From Gaiellasilicea sp963802765 (GTDB taxonomy: Bacteria > Actinomycetota > Thermoleophilia > Gaiellales > Gaiellaceae), in contig CAWDJZ010000014.1 of assembly GCA_963802765.1 (NCBI GenBank), forward strand, positions 62,001 to 126,000: a stretch of DNA of 64,000 nt, given 5' to 3'. The position numbers and the translations under genes were made by a program. This document shows positions 17,432 to 27,348 of the stretch, one piece after another (the first letter of the stretch is position 1; each line of letters opens with the position of its first letter). Below the pieces are notes generated by a model. The model worked only from the letters and a program-made list of their open reading frames with translations. It searched no databases and was not told where the DNA came from.

Positions 17432-18826
17432 GCGGGAGACCGGACGATCGGCAACGGCCGTGCCGCCGCGCTCCTCGACGGGGACCTCGACGAGCGCGAC
17501 TCGGAGCTCGCGCGGCAGGCGCTCGCGATTCTCGACGGCAACTGGATCGGCCACGCGACCAAGCCCTCCCCGCAGCTCTACCCCCACCAGTGGAGCTGGG
17601 ACTCCGCGTGCCACTCGATCGGCTACGCGCGCGTCGACCAGGAGCGCGCCGAGCGCGAGCTCGTGTCGCTCTTCCGAGGCCAGTGGCGGAACGGCCTTCT
17701 CCCGCACATCGTCTTCACCGAGGGCGCGCACTACTTCCCCGGCCCCGAGTTCTGGCAGGCGGAGCGCTCGCCCGACGCGCCGCGGACGCCGCAGACGTCG
17801 GGCATCGTCCAGCCGCCGATTCACGCGACCGCGGTGCTGCACGTCCTCCGGCACGGGCGAGACCACGAGCGCGCGGCGGCTTTCGCGCGCGAGCTCCTGC
17901 CGAAGCTTGCCGCCTGGCACGAGTACATCTACCGGGAGCGCGTGCGGGACGGCGACGGCCTGGCCGAGGTCTGGCACCCGTGGGAGACCGGCATGGACAA
18001 CTCCCCGCTCTGGGACGGGCCGCTCGGACGGATCGCGCTCACGGCGGACGACGTGCCCGAGTACCGCCGCGTCGACACGGAGTTCTCCGACACGTTCCAG
18101 CGGCCGACCAACGAGCACTACGACCGGTACGCGTACCTGGTCGGCCTCTTCCGGAAGCACGGCTACCGGCCGGACGAGCTCCGCGAGGTGTCGCCGTTCG
18201 TCGTCCAGGCGGCGATCTTCAACGCGCTCCTCGTGCAGGCGAACCGCGACCTCGCCGAGATCGCGCGCGCCACGGGCGAGGATCCGGGCCGCTACGAGGA
18301 GTGGGCCGAGCTCACCGCGGACGCGATGAACGAGAAGCTCTGGGACGGCAAGCACGCCGTCTACGACGACTTCGACGTCCGCGCCGGCGAGCTGATCGCC
18401 ACACGCACCGCGGCCGGCTTCACGCCGCTCTACGCGGGCGTTCCCGGCAAAGACCGCGCGGCCGTGATGGTCGCGCGGCTCGGGGAGGCGGGCGTCGCGC
18501 TCGCAGCCGACGAGTGGGCGCTCGCGAGCCTGCCTCCGGGCGACCCCCGCTTCGAGCCGATCCTCTACTGGCGCGGCCCGATCTGGCCCGTCATGAACTG
18601 GTTCCTCTACCGCGGCCTCGTCCGCTACGGCTATTTCGACCTGGCCCGGCGCGTTCGAGCCGCACTCGTCGGGCTGCCGCGGCGCTCCGGCTTCTGGGAG
18701 CACTACAGCCCCACGAACGGTCGCGGCCACGGCGGAGAGGAGTTCTCCTGGACCGCCGCCCTGGTGCTCGACGCGCTCTTCGATCAGTCTTCAACCGCGC
18801 CCCCGGACCCGGGGCCTGACAGCTAG
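17420..18826 (+). CDS. MGH1/GH63-like glycoside hydrolase
   Basis: A 468-residue (alpha/alpha)6-barrel hydrolase of the group that includes mannosylglycerate and glucosylglycerate hydrolases and GH63/GH37 enzymes. Recognisable blocks are YPHQWSWDSACHSIGYAR near residue 55, LPHIVFTEGAHYFPGPEFW, VWHPWETGMDNSPLWDGPL (with the likely catalytic Asp), and WRGPIWPVMNWFLYRGL and GHGGEEFSWTAAL near the C-terminus. No signal peptide is present, so it should act on an imported substrate, which fits its place as first gene of an ABC transporter operon. The substrate (glycosylglycerate, disaccharide or trehalose-like) is inferred only from family. Confidence 0.75.
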   Translation: MTNSAGDRTIGNGRAAALLDGDLDERDSELARQALAILDGNWIGHATKPSPQLYPHQWSWDSACHSIGYARVDQERAERELVSLFRGQWRNGLLPHIVFTEGAHYFPGPEFWQAERSPDAPRTPQTSGIVQPPIHATAVLHVLRHGRDHERAAAFARELLPKLAAWHEYIYRERVRDGDGLAEVWHPWETGMDNSPLWDGPLGRIALTADDVPEYRRVDTEFSDTFQRPTNEHYDRYAYLVGLFRKHGYRPDELREVSPFVVQAAIFNALLVQANRDLAEIARATGEDPGRYEEWAELTADAMNEKLWDGKHAVYDDFDVRAGELIATRTAAGFTPLYAGVPGKDRAAVMVARLGEAGVALAADEWALASLPPGDPRFEPILYWRGPIWPVMNWFLYRGLVRYGYFDLARRVRAALVGLPRRSGFWEHYSPTNGRGHGGEEFSWTAALVLDALFDQSSTAPPDPGPDS

Positions 18827-18843
18827 AAGGAGGGAGCAACACC

Positions 18844-20200
18844 ATGGCCGACAACGAGGACTTCGGCTTCGATCCGGAGCTCGCCTTCGACCGCCGCTCG
18901 CTGCTCGAGAAGGCGGCACTCGCCGGCGGTGCGCTCGCGCTCGGCGGCGTTCTGGCCGACCGGGCTTTCGGAGCACCGGCCGGCAACGTCACGTTCTACT
19001 CCAACCAGCTCGCTCCGGTCGCCGAGTCGGAGGCGTTCCGGAACACCATGCTCAGGGGGTTCAACGGGCGCTGCACGGCCGATCTTCGCCGCGTCCGACG
19101 CCGAGTTCGACAACCGCGTCCAGGCCGAGGCGCGCGCCGGACGCGGCACCGTCGACCTGCTCGGCGCCCTGCACGGCAACTTCTCGACGATCGAGGACAA
19201 GAACATCCTGACCGACCTGACCCCGCTCGTGAGGGAGTTCTCCTCCGGGCGGACGGCGATCGGCAGGGACTTCATGACACTCGGGAAGCTCGGGACGCGC
19301 CGGCAGTACTACATCCCGTGGATGCAGGCGACGTACGTCTGCATCGCGAACAGGCGCGTGCTGCCGCTCCTGCCGCGCGGCGCCACCCTCAACCGCCTCA
19401 CCTACGGCCAGTACAACCAGTGGGCGAAGGCGATCAGGGCCCGCTACGGCCCCCGCACCGGATTCCCCGGCGGGTCGAACGGCCTCATCCACCGCTTCTT
19501 CCAGGGGTACTCCGTGCCCGCCTACAGCGGCGGCGTCGTGACGACCTTCAAGCAGCCCCTCGCGGCCGCGAGCTGGCAGTGGATGAAGTCGATCTGGGGC
19601 CAGTCGCATCCGCAGTCGCTGACGTACGGGTTCATGCAGGACCCGCTCCTCTCGGAGGAAGTCCTGCTCGCGTGGGAGCACGTGGCGCGACTGCGGAACG
19701 CGCTCATCACCCGGCCGGATGCGTTCGTCGTCTTCCCCGCGCCGATCGGCCCCAAGGGTCTCGCCTACATGCCGGTGCTGGCCGGGCTCGCGATCCCGCG
19801 CTCGGCGCCGAACCCGAACGGGGCGAGGGAGCTGATCCGGCACCTGCTGAGCGTCAGCACGCAGGCGAAGACGCTCTCGACGGTCGGGTTCTTCCCCGTC
19901 GTCGGCGGACGGCTGTCGAAGCGCCTGCCCGAGGGCCTGCGGGCGCAGTCGAACGCGGTGAAGATCATGCAGGCGTCGCCGAGGGCGCTGCCGGCGCTGC
20001 TGCCGATCGGCCTCGGCGCCGAGGGCGGCAACTTCAGCACGGTCTACCGCAACACGTTCACCCGAACCGTCATCCGGGACGAGAACATCCGGACGGTCCT
20101 GAACGACGAAGGAGCGAACCTCCAGGCGATCATGACCAAGACGGGCGCCCCGTGCTGGCGGCCCGACCCGCCGAGCAACGGTCCCTGCCAGGTGAAGTAG
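18844..20200 (+). CDS. ABC transporter substrate-binding protein, likely Tat-exported (one frame break)
   Basis: A repaired protein of about 451 residues. The N-terminus has a twin-arginine-like signal, DRRSLLEKAALAGGALALGG. The mature part has features of family-1 sugar-binding proteins such as LLGALHGNFSTIEDKNILTD and EKGL-like C-terminal helices (LSKRLPEGLRAQSNAVKIMQ). The first 75 codons and the remainder lie in different frames (+1 shift near 19070). It is the first transport gene after the hydrolase (17-base gap) and is followed by two permeases and an ATPase. Confidence 0.75.
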
Positions 20201-20203
20201 CGC

Positions 20204-21100
20204 GTGGAGTCGGTCGCGCAGCCGACGTCGGTCGCGCAGCGCATGAGGCGTTGGGAGGTCCTGCCGTACTGGCTGGTCCTCCCGACGCTCGCCTACCTCG
20301 CCCTCTTCTTCGGCTGGCCGATGGTCGAGGCGTTCACGCTGGCGTTCCGTGAGGACGGCGTCTGGAGCCTGACGGCCTTCGAGCGGATGCGCGACGACCT
20401 CCGCTTCGAGGAGGCGTTCAAGAACACCCTGATCCTGATCGCCGTGATCATCCCGGTCCAGTTCGCGCTCGCCCTCGCCATGGCGCTCCTCGTCAACACG
20501 AGCCTGAAGGGGCGCGGAATCTTCCTCTACATCTTCCTGCTCCCGCTCGCGATCTCCGACCTCGCCGCAGGGATCGTCTGGTCGTCGATCTTCACCGAGC
20601 GCGGGTACCTCAACACGATCCTCAGCCACCTCGGCCTCACCGACCCGACGTTCCCGCGGATCTGGCTCGACCCGACTGACCAGAGGACGCTGCTCGCCAC
20701 GATCGTGGTCGCCGAGATCTGGCGCTCGACGGCGCTGATCATGATCATCATCGTCGCCGGGCTGCAGAGCATCCCGCGTGAGTTCAACGAGGCCGCGGAG
20801 GTGTTCGGCGCAAGCTTCTGGCAGCGGCTGCGGCACGTGACACTGCCGATGCTGAAGCCGTCGATCCAGGTTGCCCTGCTCCTGCGCGTGATCCTCGCGT
20901 TCGAGGTGTTCGCGACGGTGATCGCGATCGCGGGTGAAGGGACGACCGTGCTCGCGGCCGAGGCGTACCGCTGGGAGACGACGAACCAGGACGCGAACGT
21001 CGCGGCTGCGTACGCGGCCTTGATCCTCGTGCTCTCGGTCGTCTCCGCGATCGTCATCCTGCGCATGCTGCGCACGAGGAAGGAGCAGCTGCTGAGATGA
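20204..21100 (+). CDS. Sugar ABC transporter permease (MalF type)
   Basis: A 298-residue inner-membrane permease with six hydrophobic segments and the EAA loop EAAEVFGASFWQRLRHVTLPML, which docks the ATPase. It starts at a GTG three bases after the binding-protein stop, and its end overlaps the next permease (ATGA). Confidence 0.88.
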   Translation: MESVAQPTSVAQRMRRWEVLPYWLVLPTLAYLALFFGWPMVEAFTLAFREDGVWSLTAFERMRDDLRFEEAFKNTLILIAVIIPVQFALALAMALLVNTSLKGRGIFLYIFLLPLAISDLAAGIVWSSIFTERGYLNTILSHLGLTDPTFPRIWLDPTDQRTLLATIVVAEIWRSTALIMIIIVAGLQSIPREFNEAAEVFGASFWQRLRHVTLPMLKPSIQVALLLRVILAFEVFATVIAIAGEGTTVLAAEAYRWETTNQDANVAAAYAALILVLSVVSAIVILRMLRTRKEQLLR

Positions 21101-21906
21101 GAAAGGCGGCGATCGGGACGCTCAAGTACGCCGCCGCGATCCTGCTCGCGCTCTGGGTGCTCGTCCCCATTTACTTCATCACGCTCGCCGCCTTCTCGAC
21201 CGAGGAGGCCGTGTACGCGTACCCGAAGCAGCTCCTGCCGCGCGACATGTCGACCGACACGATGCGCTTCTTCCTCGACTCCGAGGGGATCGTCCCCTCG
21301 CTCCAGCGCAGCGTCATCGTCGCGATCCTGACGCTCGTGATCGCGCTCGGCGTCGGGATCCCCGCCGGCTACGCGCTCGCACGCTACGCGTTCCGCGGCG
21401 CCGATACGTTCCGACTCGCGGTCGTCGGCACGCGCGCCTTCCCGATCGTGATCCTCTCGATCCCGCTCGCCGTCATCTTTCTCCGCTGGGGGATCGACGA
21501 CACGGTCTACGGCGTCGCGATCGCCCACGCGGCGCTCGCGCTGCCGTTCGCGGTGCTGGTGACTTCGAGTGTCTTCGCGGGGATCTCCGTCGAGCTCGAG
21601 GAGGCCGCGATGACGCTCGGCTGCAGCCGGTTCTCGGCCGTCGTGCGAATCGTGCTGCCGCTCGCCCTCCCCGGCCTGGCGGCGGCGGCGATCTTCGTCT
21701 TCATCATCTCGTGGAACGAGGTCTTCGCGGCCGCGATCCTGACGCTGCGGGAGCGGACGCTGCCCGCGCAGATCCTCGCGGTGCTGAACGCTTCGCCGTT
21801 GCCGTTCAAGTTCGCGGGCGGCTTCTTCCTGCTCGCGCCGTCGCTGATCGTGATCTTTTTCATCCGCAAGTACCTCTTCAACATGTGGGGGAGGGTGGTC
21901 AGATAA
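21097..21906 (+). CDS. Sugar ABC transporter permease (MalG type)
   Basis: A 269-residue partner permease with the EAA loop EEAAMTLGCSRFSAVVRIVLPLALPG and six membrane segments. It overlaps the upstream permease by four bases, and its stop abuts the ATG of the ATPase (TAAATG). Confidence 0.88.
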   Translation: MRKAAIGTLKYAAAILLALWVLVPIYFITLAAFSTEEAVYAYPKQLLPRDMSTDTMRFFLDSEGIVPSLQRSVIVAILTLVIALGVGIPAGYALARYAFRGADTFRLAVVGTRAFPIVILSIPLAVIFLRWGIDDTVYGVAIAHAALALPFAVLVTSSVFAGISVELEEAAMTLGCSRFSAVVRIVLPLALPGLAAAAIFVFIISWNEVFAAAILTLRERTLPAQILAVLNASPLPFKFAGGFFLLAPSLIVIFFIRKYLFNMWGRVVR

Positions 21907-23013
21907 ATGGCTGACGTCCGCTTCGAACTGATCCGCAAGACGTTCGGCAAGGTTGTCGCCGTCGACGACGTCGATCTCGAGATCGCGGACGGCGAGTTCG
22001 TCGTCCTCCTCGGGCCCTCCGGCTGCGGGAAGACGACGCTCCTTCGCTGTCTGGCGGGCCTGGAGAAGGTCGACAGTGGGCGCGTGTGGATCGGCGGCCG
22101 CGACGCGACGAACCTCCAGCCGCGCCGGCGCCGGATCGCGATGGTGTTCCAGAGCTACGCCGTCTTCCCGCACATGAAGGTGTACGACAACGTCGCCTTC
22201 GGCCTCAAGATGCAGCGGGAGAGCAAGGCGAGCATCGCGGAGCGCGTCGAGTCGGCCGCCTCGCTGCTGCACATCGAGGAGCTGCTCGACCGCTACCCGT
22301 CCCAGCTCTCCGGCGGCCAGCGCCAGCGCGTCGCGGTCGCGCGCGCGATCGCGACGAGGGCTGACGTGCTGCTGATGGACGAGCCGCTCTCGAATCTCGA
22401 CGCGCTCCTGCGGATGGAGATGCGCGCCGAGCTGAAGGCGCTCCTGCAGAAGCTCGACGCGACGACGATCTACGTGACGCACGACCAGGTCGAGGCGCTC
22501 AGCATGGGCGACCGGATCGCCGTCATGAAAGCCGGCCACATCGTGCAGGTCGACAGCCCGCTCGCGGTCTACGACCGGCCGGCGGATGCGTTCGTGGGCG
22601 GGTTCATCGGAACGCCGCCGATGAACTTCGTCGCTGCCGAGGTGGTCGCGAACGGGGCGACGCCGGTCGCACGTCTGAGCGGCGGCACGCTCCCGGTGGG
22701 CGAGGACGCGCGCCCGCTCGCGGGCCGCGAGGTGCTGCTCGGGATCCGCGCCGAGTCGATCCAGGTGGGGACGGAGCCGAGCGAGGGTGCGATCCGCGCC
22801 ACCGTCGTCGTCGTCGAGCCGCTCGGCTCGCACAACCTGCTCACCGTCCAGACGGGCGAGGACATGCTGAAGGTGTCCGCGTCGCCGCAGCTCTTCCCGG
22901 AGCCCGAGTCCGACGTCTGGCTGCGCTTCGCGCCCGAGCGGATCCGCTGGATGAACGCCGACGGAGAGGCGGCCGTGACCGACTCGGGCGCGCCCGTGTC
23001 GACCGTCGAATAG
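21907..23013 (+). CDS. Sugar ABC transporter ATPase (MalK/UgpC type)
   Basis: A 368-residue ATPase. Walker A is GPSGCGKTT, the signature is LSGGQRQRVAVARA, Walker B is VLLMDEPLSNLDA, and the switch His is in YVTHDQVEA. A C-terminal TOBE/OB regulatory domain follows, as in MalK and UgpC. It completes the importer encoded from 18844. Confidence 0.9.
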   Translation: MADVRFELIRKTFGKVVAVDDVDLEIADGEFVVLLGPSGCGKTTLLRCLAGLEKVDSGRVWIGGRDATNLQPRRRRIAMVFQSYAVFPHMKVYDNVAFGLKMQRESKASIAERVESAASLLHIEELLDRYPSQLSGGQRQRVAVARAIATRADVLLMDEPLSNLDALLRMEMRAELKALLQKLDATTIYVTHDQVEALSMGDRIAVMKAGHIVQVDSPLAVYDRPADAFVGGFIGTPPMNFVAAEVVANGATPVARLSGGTLPVGEDARPLAGREVLLGIRAESIQVGTEPSEGAIRATVVVVEPLGSHNLLTVQTGEDMLKVSASPQLFPEPESDVWLRFAPERIRWMNADGEAAVTDSGAPVSTVE

Positions 23014-23016
23014 CCA

Positions 23017-24057
23017 GTGGCCGAGCGGATGGTCGCCTTCCGCGCCCCGCGCGACGTCGCGCTCGTCGAGTACGAGGAGCGGGCGCCCGGCCGTGGTGAG
23101 GTGCTCGTCCGGACGCTCTTCTCCGGAATCTCCGCCGGCACCGAGCTGACGGCGTACCGGGGCACGAATCCCTACGTGACGAAGCGGTGGGACTCCGACG
23201 CGAGGCTCTTCGTCGACGGCGAGCCGACGTTCGCGTACCCGCTCGAGGCGTGGGGCTACGAGCAGGTCGGTGCCGTCGAGTCGGTCGGCGCGGCCGTGAC
23301 GGCGGTCGAGCCCGGTGACGTCGTGTGGGGCATCTGGGGCCACCGGAGCGCGGCCGTGCTGGCCGAGGAGCGGGTCGCCGACCACGTCCTGCCCGCAGGC
23401 TCGCCCCCGCTCTGCGGCGTGTTCCCGCGCATCGGTGCGGTCGCACTGAACGCGGTGCTCGACGCGGACGTGCACGTCGGCGAGACGGTGGCCGTCTTCG
23501 GCCAGGGCGTGCCGGGGCTGATCGCGGCGCAGCTCGCGCGCCTCAACGGCGGCACCGTTGTCGCAGTCGACCGGATCGCCCGTCGGCTCGAGCTGGCGCA
23601 GAAGCTCGGCGCCGCGGTGGTCGTCGACGCATCCGCGGAGCCTGTCGCCGAGACGATCAAGCGCCTCACCGACGGGCGCGGTGCGGACGTCGTGATCGAG
23701 CTGACCGGCTCTGCGGAGGCCCTGCACGAGGCGATCCGCTCGGCTGCGTACGCGGCGCGGGTCGTCTCCGCCGGCTTCGCGCAGGGCGACGCGACCGGCC
23801 TCCGGCTCGGCGAGGAGTTCCACCACAACCGCATCGAGCTCGTCTCGTCGCAGATCTCGAACGTGGCGCCGCGGCTCTCGCAGCGCTGGTCGGTCGCCCG
23901 CCTGGAGCGGACGGTGATCGACCTGCGCATGCAGGGTCGGCTCGAGCTCGAGCCGCTGATCTCGCACGTCGTCGCCGCCGTGGACGTCGCCGACGCGTTC
24001 CGCCTTCTCGACGAGCGACCGCACGAGGCCGTGCAGGTCGTGCTCGACTTCTCGTGA
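23017..24057 (+). CDS. MDR-superfamily zinc-type dehydrogenase
   Basis: A 346-residue medium-chain dehydrogenase/reductase. The N-terminal GroES-like domain reads GRGEVLVRTLFSGISAGTEL where classical enzymes have the catalytic Cys, so the catalytic zinc site is altered. The Rossmann part has VAVFGQGVPGLIAAQLARLN and GADVVIELTGSAEALHEAI. It probably oxidises or reduces a sugar-derived alcohol with NAD(P). The GTG start lies three bases after the ATPase gene, and its TGA overlaps the next GTG. Confidence 0.75.
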   Translation: MAERMVAFRAPRDVALVEYEERAPGRGEVLVRTLFSGISAGTELTAYRGTNPYVTKRWDSDARLFVDGEPTFAYPLEAWGYEQVGAVESVGAAVTAVEPGDVVWGIWGHRSAAVLAEERVADHVLPAGSPPLCGVFPRIGAVALNAVLDADVHVGETVAVFGQGVPGLIAAQLARLNGGTVVAVDRIARRLELAQKLGAAVVVDASAEPVAETIKRLTDGRGADVVIELTGSAEALHEAIRSAAYAARVVSAGFAQGDATGLRLGEEFHHNRIELVSSQISNVAPRLSQRWSVARLERTVIDLRMQGRLELEPLISHVVAAVDVADAFRLLDERPHEAVQVVLDFS

Positions 24058-25083
24058 TCGACTACCGCCCCTCGTTCCCGCCCGGCTACCGGCCGGGAAT
24101 CGGCATCGTCGGCTGCGGCCAGATCGTGAGGAACGCGCACTTGCCGGCGTACGCGCAGTACGGCTGCGACGTCGTCGGGGTCTACGACGTCTCGCCGGCG
24201 GCGACACGCGGCCTGGAGCTGCGTGTCTTCGAGACGCTGGACGAGCTGCTCGCCGAGCCTGCGATCGAGATCGTCGACATCGCGACCCACCCGAACGTGC
24301 GCGTCGACCTGATTCGGCGCGCGATCGCGGCCGGGAAAGCACGTGCTCGCCCAGAAGCCGCTGGCGCCTGACCTCGCGTCTGCGCGCGCCGTTGTCGACG
24401 AGGCCGAGCGGAGCGGCGTCACGCTCGCCGTCAACCAGAACGGGCGCTGGGCGCCGCCGTGGCGGATCGCGACGCGGCTGATCGAGCAGGGCGCGATCGG
24501 CGAGGCGTACGCAGTGACGCACCTCCTCGACCGGGACTTCGCGTTCGTGCACCAGTTCCCGCACTTCGACGAGATCGAGCACCTCGTGCTCTACGACCAC
24601 TGCGTGCACTGGATCGACATCAGCCGCTGCTGGCTCGACGGCCGGACGCCGGAGAGCGTCCGCGCGCTCGAGTTTCGCTCGCCGGGACAACCGGCGGGGA
24701 CGAAGCAGCCCTGGGGCGCCTGGATCGACATCCACTACGGGGACGGGGCGGACGCGCTCATCCGCAGCGTGGGCGGCTCGCGCACCGCGTCACCGGGTTG
24801 CCGCTTCTGGGTGCACGGCACCGAGGGGACGATCCGCGGCAGCATCCTGCTCGGGTCCGACTTCGTCGAGGTCGAACGCGAAGGGGAGGAGGTCGAGCAG
24901 TTCGAGCTCGAAGGCGCCTGGTACGTCGACGGCTTCGCCGGCGCGCTCGGCGAGCTGGTGACCGCGATCGCCGAGGCTCGCGAGCCGCACAACTCGGGGC
25001 GCCACAACCTGCTCTCGCTGGAGCTGACGCTGGCGGCGTGCCGGTCAGCCGAGCAGCAGGGGGCGCCCGTCACGCTCGCCTGA
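24054..25083 (+). CDS. Gfo/Idh/MocA family oxidoreductase (one frame break)
   Basis: A repaired protein of about 342 residues. The Rossmann start is GIGIVGCGQIVRNAHLPAYA and the catalytic-Lys motif is HVLAQKPLA (EKP type). A C-terminal domain includes HCVHWIDISRCWL. The two parts are offset by +1 at an AAA run (24336-24338) that should read AA. Family members oxidise sugars or inositols with NAD(P). It is last in the operon and overlaps the tail of the convergent isomerase gene by 14 bases. Confidence 0.8.
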
Positions 25084-26650
25084 CGAGCTCCATCGCCGCC
25101 GGGATCCGGCTCTCGTCCAGATGCTCGAGGATCAGCGGGAGGTCGGGCCGCCGCGCCTGAAGGAACTCGAAATACGGCCGCTGCACGAAGACCCCGGTTC
25201 CGACCTCCGGCGTCGACACCTCGGCGCCCTCGGGCCCGACGTCCTTGACGTGCGCGACGACGAAGACCGGCTCGAAGCGGTCGAAAAGCTCGCGCGCGAC
25301 GCGCTCCCGCGCCGGCAGCAGCGCCCGCGACACGTAGTTGTACGGGTCGCAGACGAGCTGCAGGTGCGGCGACGGGAAGCGGTCGAGCAGCTCGATTGTT
25401 CGCGCGACCGTGCGGAGCCCGCTCTTGACGCTCCCTTCGAGCGCGAGCACCGTACCGGCGCTCTCGGCCGCCGGCAGCAGGCGCTCGACGGAGTCGAGCA
25501 GCGTCGCCCAGGCCTCCGGGCCCGCGTTCTCGGGCATGTCCGCCCACTCCTCGGTCGGGTGGCGCGTGCCGGCATGTGTCGACACCGCCCAGGCGCCGAG
25601 CTGCGGAGCCAGCTCGAGGCAACGCTCGACGTAATCCAGGTTCGCGAGGCGCTCCTGTTCAGCCGGCGCGATCAGGTTGCGGTACGCGCCTACCGAGGAC
25701 ACGTCGACCTCGGCTGCGAGGTCGGGGTTCGAGAGGCACTCGTCGAGCCGGTCGCGCGCGAGCTGCACCGTCGCCAGGCCGAGGTCGCGGCAGCGCGCGG
25801 CGAGCCCGGGCCAATCGGTCCCGAGGTCGTAGGTGAACGCGCCGAAGCGCGGCCACTCGACACCCGGCTCCAGGGCCGGAAAGAACGTGCGTGCGTAGCT
25901 CAGGTCACGCGCGACCAGCGCCGGCGGTGCCGCGGGTGTCTCGAGCACGAGCCACCCGTCGTAGCCGATGTCTGCGAGCGCAAGCGCGCACTCCGCGTAG
26001 TCGACGCGGCCGAGGCCCGGCCTCGCGTCGCCGCGAGCCGTCCGTGACTCCTTGAAGTGCACGCGGCGAACGAGCCCCCCGAGCGTGCGGAGCTCCGTCG
26101 GCGGATCGAGCCCGACCGCGAGCGGGTTGGCGAGGTCGAAGTAGCAGCCGAACGCGGTCGAGCCGACGCGCTCCGCCAGGCGGCGAATCTCGGGCGCCGG
26201 AAGCGTGCCCTCGTAGCACAGCGTGACGCCGGCGGAAGCGGCCTCGGCGCACAGCGGCCGGAATGACTCGACACAGCGGACGAAGCCCTCCTCGCCGTCG
26301 AGGTCGCCGCGCAGGAAGAACGGCACGAGGACGATGTCGGCGCCGAGCTTCGCCGCGAGGGTGATCGCCGTGCGAACGTCGTCGGCCGCGCGGGCGCGGG
26401 TCACCGGATCGGGATCCGCGAGACCGCCGTCGGACACGTGGTCCGAGAGGATCAGCGAGGGGATGCGGAGCCCCGCGGCCTCCTGCGCCCGCTGCAGCGA
26501 CTCCAGCCGGTCACGCGCGCGGCCGCGAACGTCGTCGCGGCCGAGCGCGAGCTCGACCCCGGCGAATCCGAGCCGTCGCGCGTGCCCGAAGACAGTCGCA
26601 TCGGTGTCGCCCTGACGCCGGAGGACGGAGTCGATCACGGCGGCGAGCAC
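25070..26650 (-). CDS. Tandem double TIM-barrel sugar isomerase/epimerase
   Basis: A 526-residue protein made of two xylose isomerase-like (AP-endonuclease 2 type) TIM barrels in one chain. The first (residues 1-260) has FAGVELALG, CYEGTLPAPE, FGCYFDLANP, RRVHFKES and DGWLVLETP. The second (270-526) has WAVSTHAGTRHPTEEW, LALEGSVKSG, QLVCDPYNYV, VVAHVKDVG and PLILEHLDE. Each half carries the usual Glu/Asp/His metal ligands. Single-barrel forms are the rule. It probably acts on the keto product of the neighbouring dehydrogenases. It lies in the same direction as the CoA-binding gene upstream, with a 22-bp gap. Confidence 0.75.
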   Translation of the reverse strand: MLAAVIDSVLRRQGDTDATVFGHARRLGFAGVELALGRDDVRGRARDRLESLQRAQEAAGLRIPSLILSDHVSDGGLADPDPVTRARAADDVRTAITLAAKLGADIVLVPFFLRGDLDGEEGFVRCVESFRPLCAEAASAGVTLCYEGTLPAPEIRRLAERVGSTAFGCYFDLANPLAVGLDPPTELRTLGGLVRRVHFKESRTARGDARPGLGRVDYAECALALADIGYDGWLVLETPAAPPALVARDLSYARTFFPALEPGVEWPRFGAFTYDLGTDWPGLAARCRDLGLATVQLARDRLDECLSNPDLAAEVDVSSVGAYRNLIAPAEQERLANLDYVERCLELAPQLGAWAVSTHAGTRHPTEEWADMPENAGPEAWATLLDSVERLLPAAESAGTVLALEGSVKSGLRTVARTIELLDRFPSPHLQLVCDPYNYVSRALLPARERVARELFDRFEPVFVVAHVKDVGPEGAEVSTPEVGTGVFVQRPYFEFLQARRPDLPLILEHLDESRIPAAMELVRRA

Positions 26651-26672
26651 GCCGCGTTGATACCACAGACCG

Positions 26673-27149
26673 TCAGACCTGCTTCGGGACCTTGCCGCTG
26701 AGCGTGAGCACGACGCGCATCGCCTTGTGCCCGAAGTCGGCGGTGGGGCCGAACATGCATGGACAGCCGCCGTCGATCACCGTGATGTCACGCCGGCGAC
26801 CGTAGTCGGCAGCCGCCTCGGAGACGCTGCCCGCGCCGGGCCCGCGGTGCATCCACACGTGCTCGATGCCGAGATCGGCGCACTCGCGCATCGTCCCTTC
26901 GGCGAGCTCGGGTCGGGTCGCGATTACAACCGCGTCGACGCCGCCGGGAATCGAGCTCAGGTCGTGGAAGCAGCGATCACCTTCGACCTCGTCTGCGTTC
27001 GGGTTGACCGCGAAGACCTCGTAACCCCGGTCTCTTAGGCGCTTGTACACGACGTTGCTGCCGTGATCCTTCGGGTGCCTCGAGACGCCTGTGACCGCAA
27101 CCCGCTTCGTAGCCAGGAACGCCGCCGCCGCCTCCTTGATCGTCGCCAT
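26673..27149 (-). CDS. CoA-binding domain protein
   Basis: A 158-residue single Rossmann-like CoA_binding_2 protein. Marks are RVAVTGVSRHPKDHGSNVVY at residues 17-36, YEVFAVNPNADEVEG, AVVIATRP and EHVWMHRGPG. Small proteins of this kind bind CoA or nucleotide with unknown function. It is divergent from the DHFR-like gene; the 199-bp region between holds AAGGAGG for this gene (minus strand) but no palindrome that I can recognise. Confidence 0.8.
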   Translation of the reverse strand: MATIKEAAAAFLATKRVAVTGVSRHPKDHGSNVVYKRLRDRGYEVFAVNPNADEVEGDRCFHDLSSIPGGVDAVVIATRPELAEGTMRECADLGIEHVWMHRGPGAGSVSEAAADYGRRRDITVIDGGCPCMFGPTADFGHKAMRVVLTLSGKVPKQV

Positions 27150-27348
27150 GGTGCAACCTCCTTCCTGCTGCCGAAACTAGAGCGCCCGGCGGGACGGGGC
27201 ATCGGCAAGAGCCCGCGAAGCCGCTCCGGGAAACTGCTGATCGCGATGAGTCGCCTGCCGGCCGGCAGTCCAAGTACGGAATGGACGATCCGAGGAGGGC
27301 CGATGGCCACAGATTTCCCGGATCGCGATCGAAGTCAGGAGGATCACC

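Noticed and set aside
20527..24735. A 1402-codon minus-strand open frame antisense to the sugar transporter operon
   Set aside because: It lacks any domain, is rich in Arg, Asp and Glu and mirrors well-supported plus-strand genes. Long antisense frames are normal at this GC content. The frames at 8497-10077 and 28473-30005 were rejected for the same reason.
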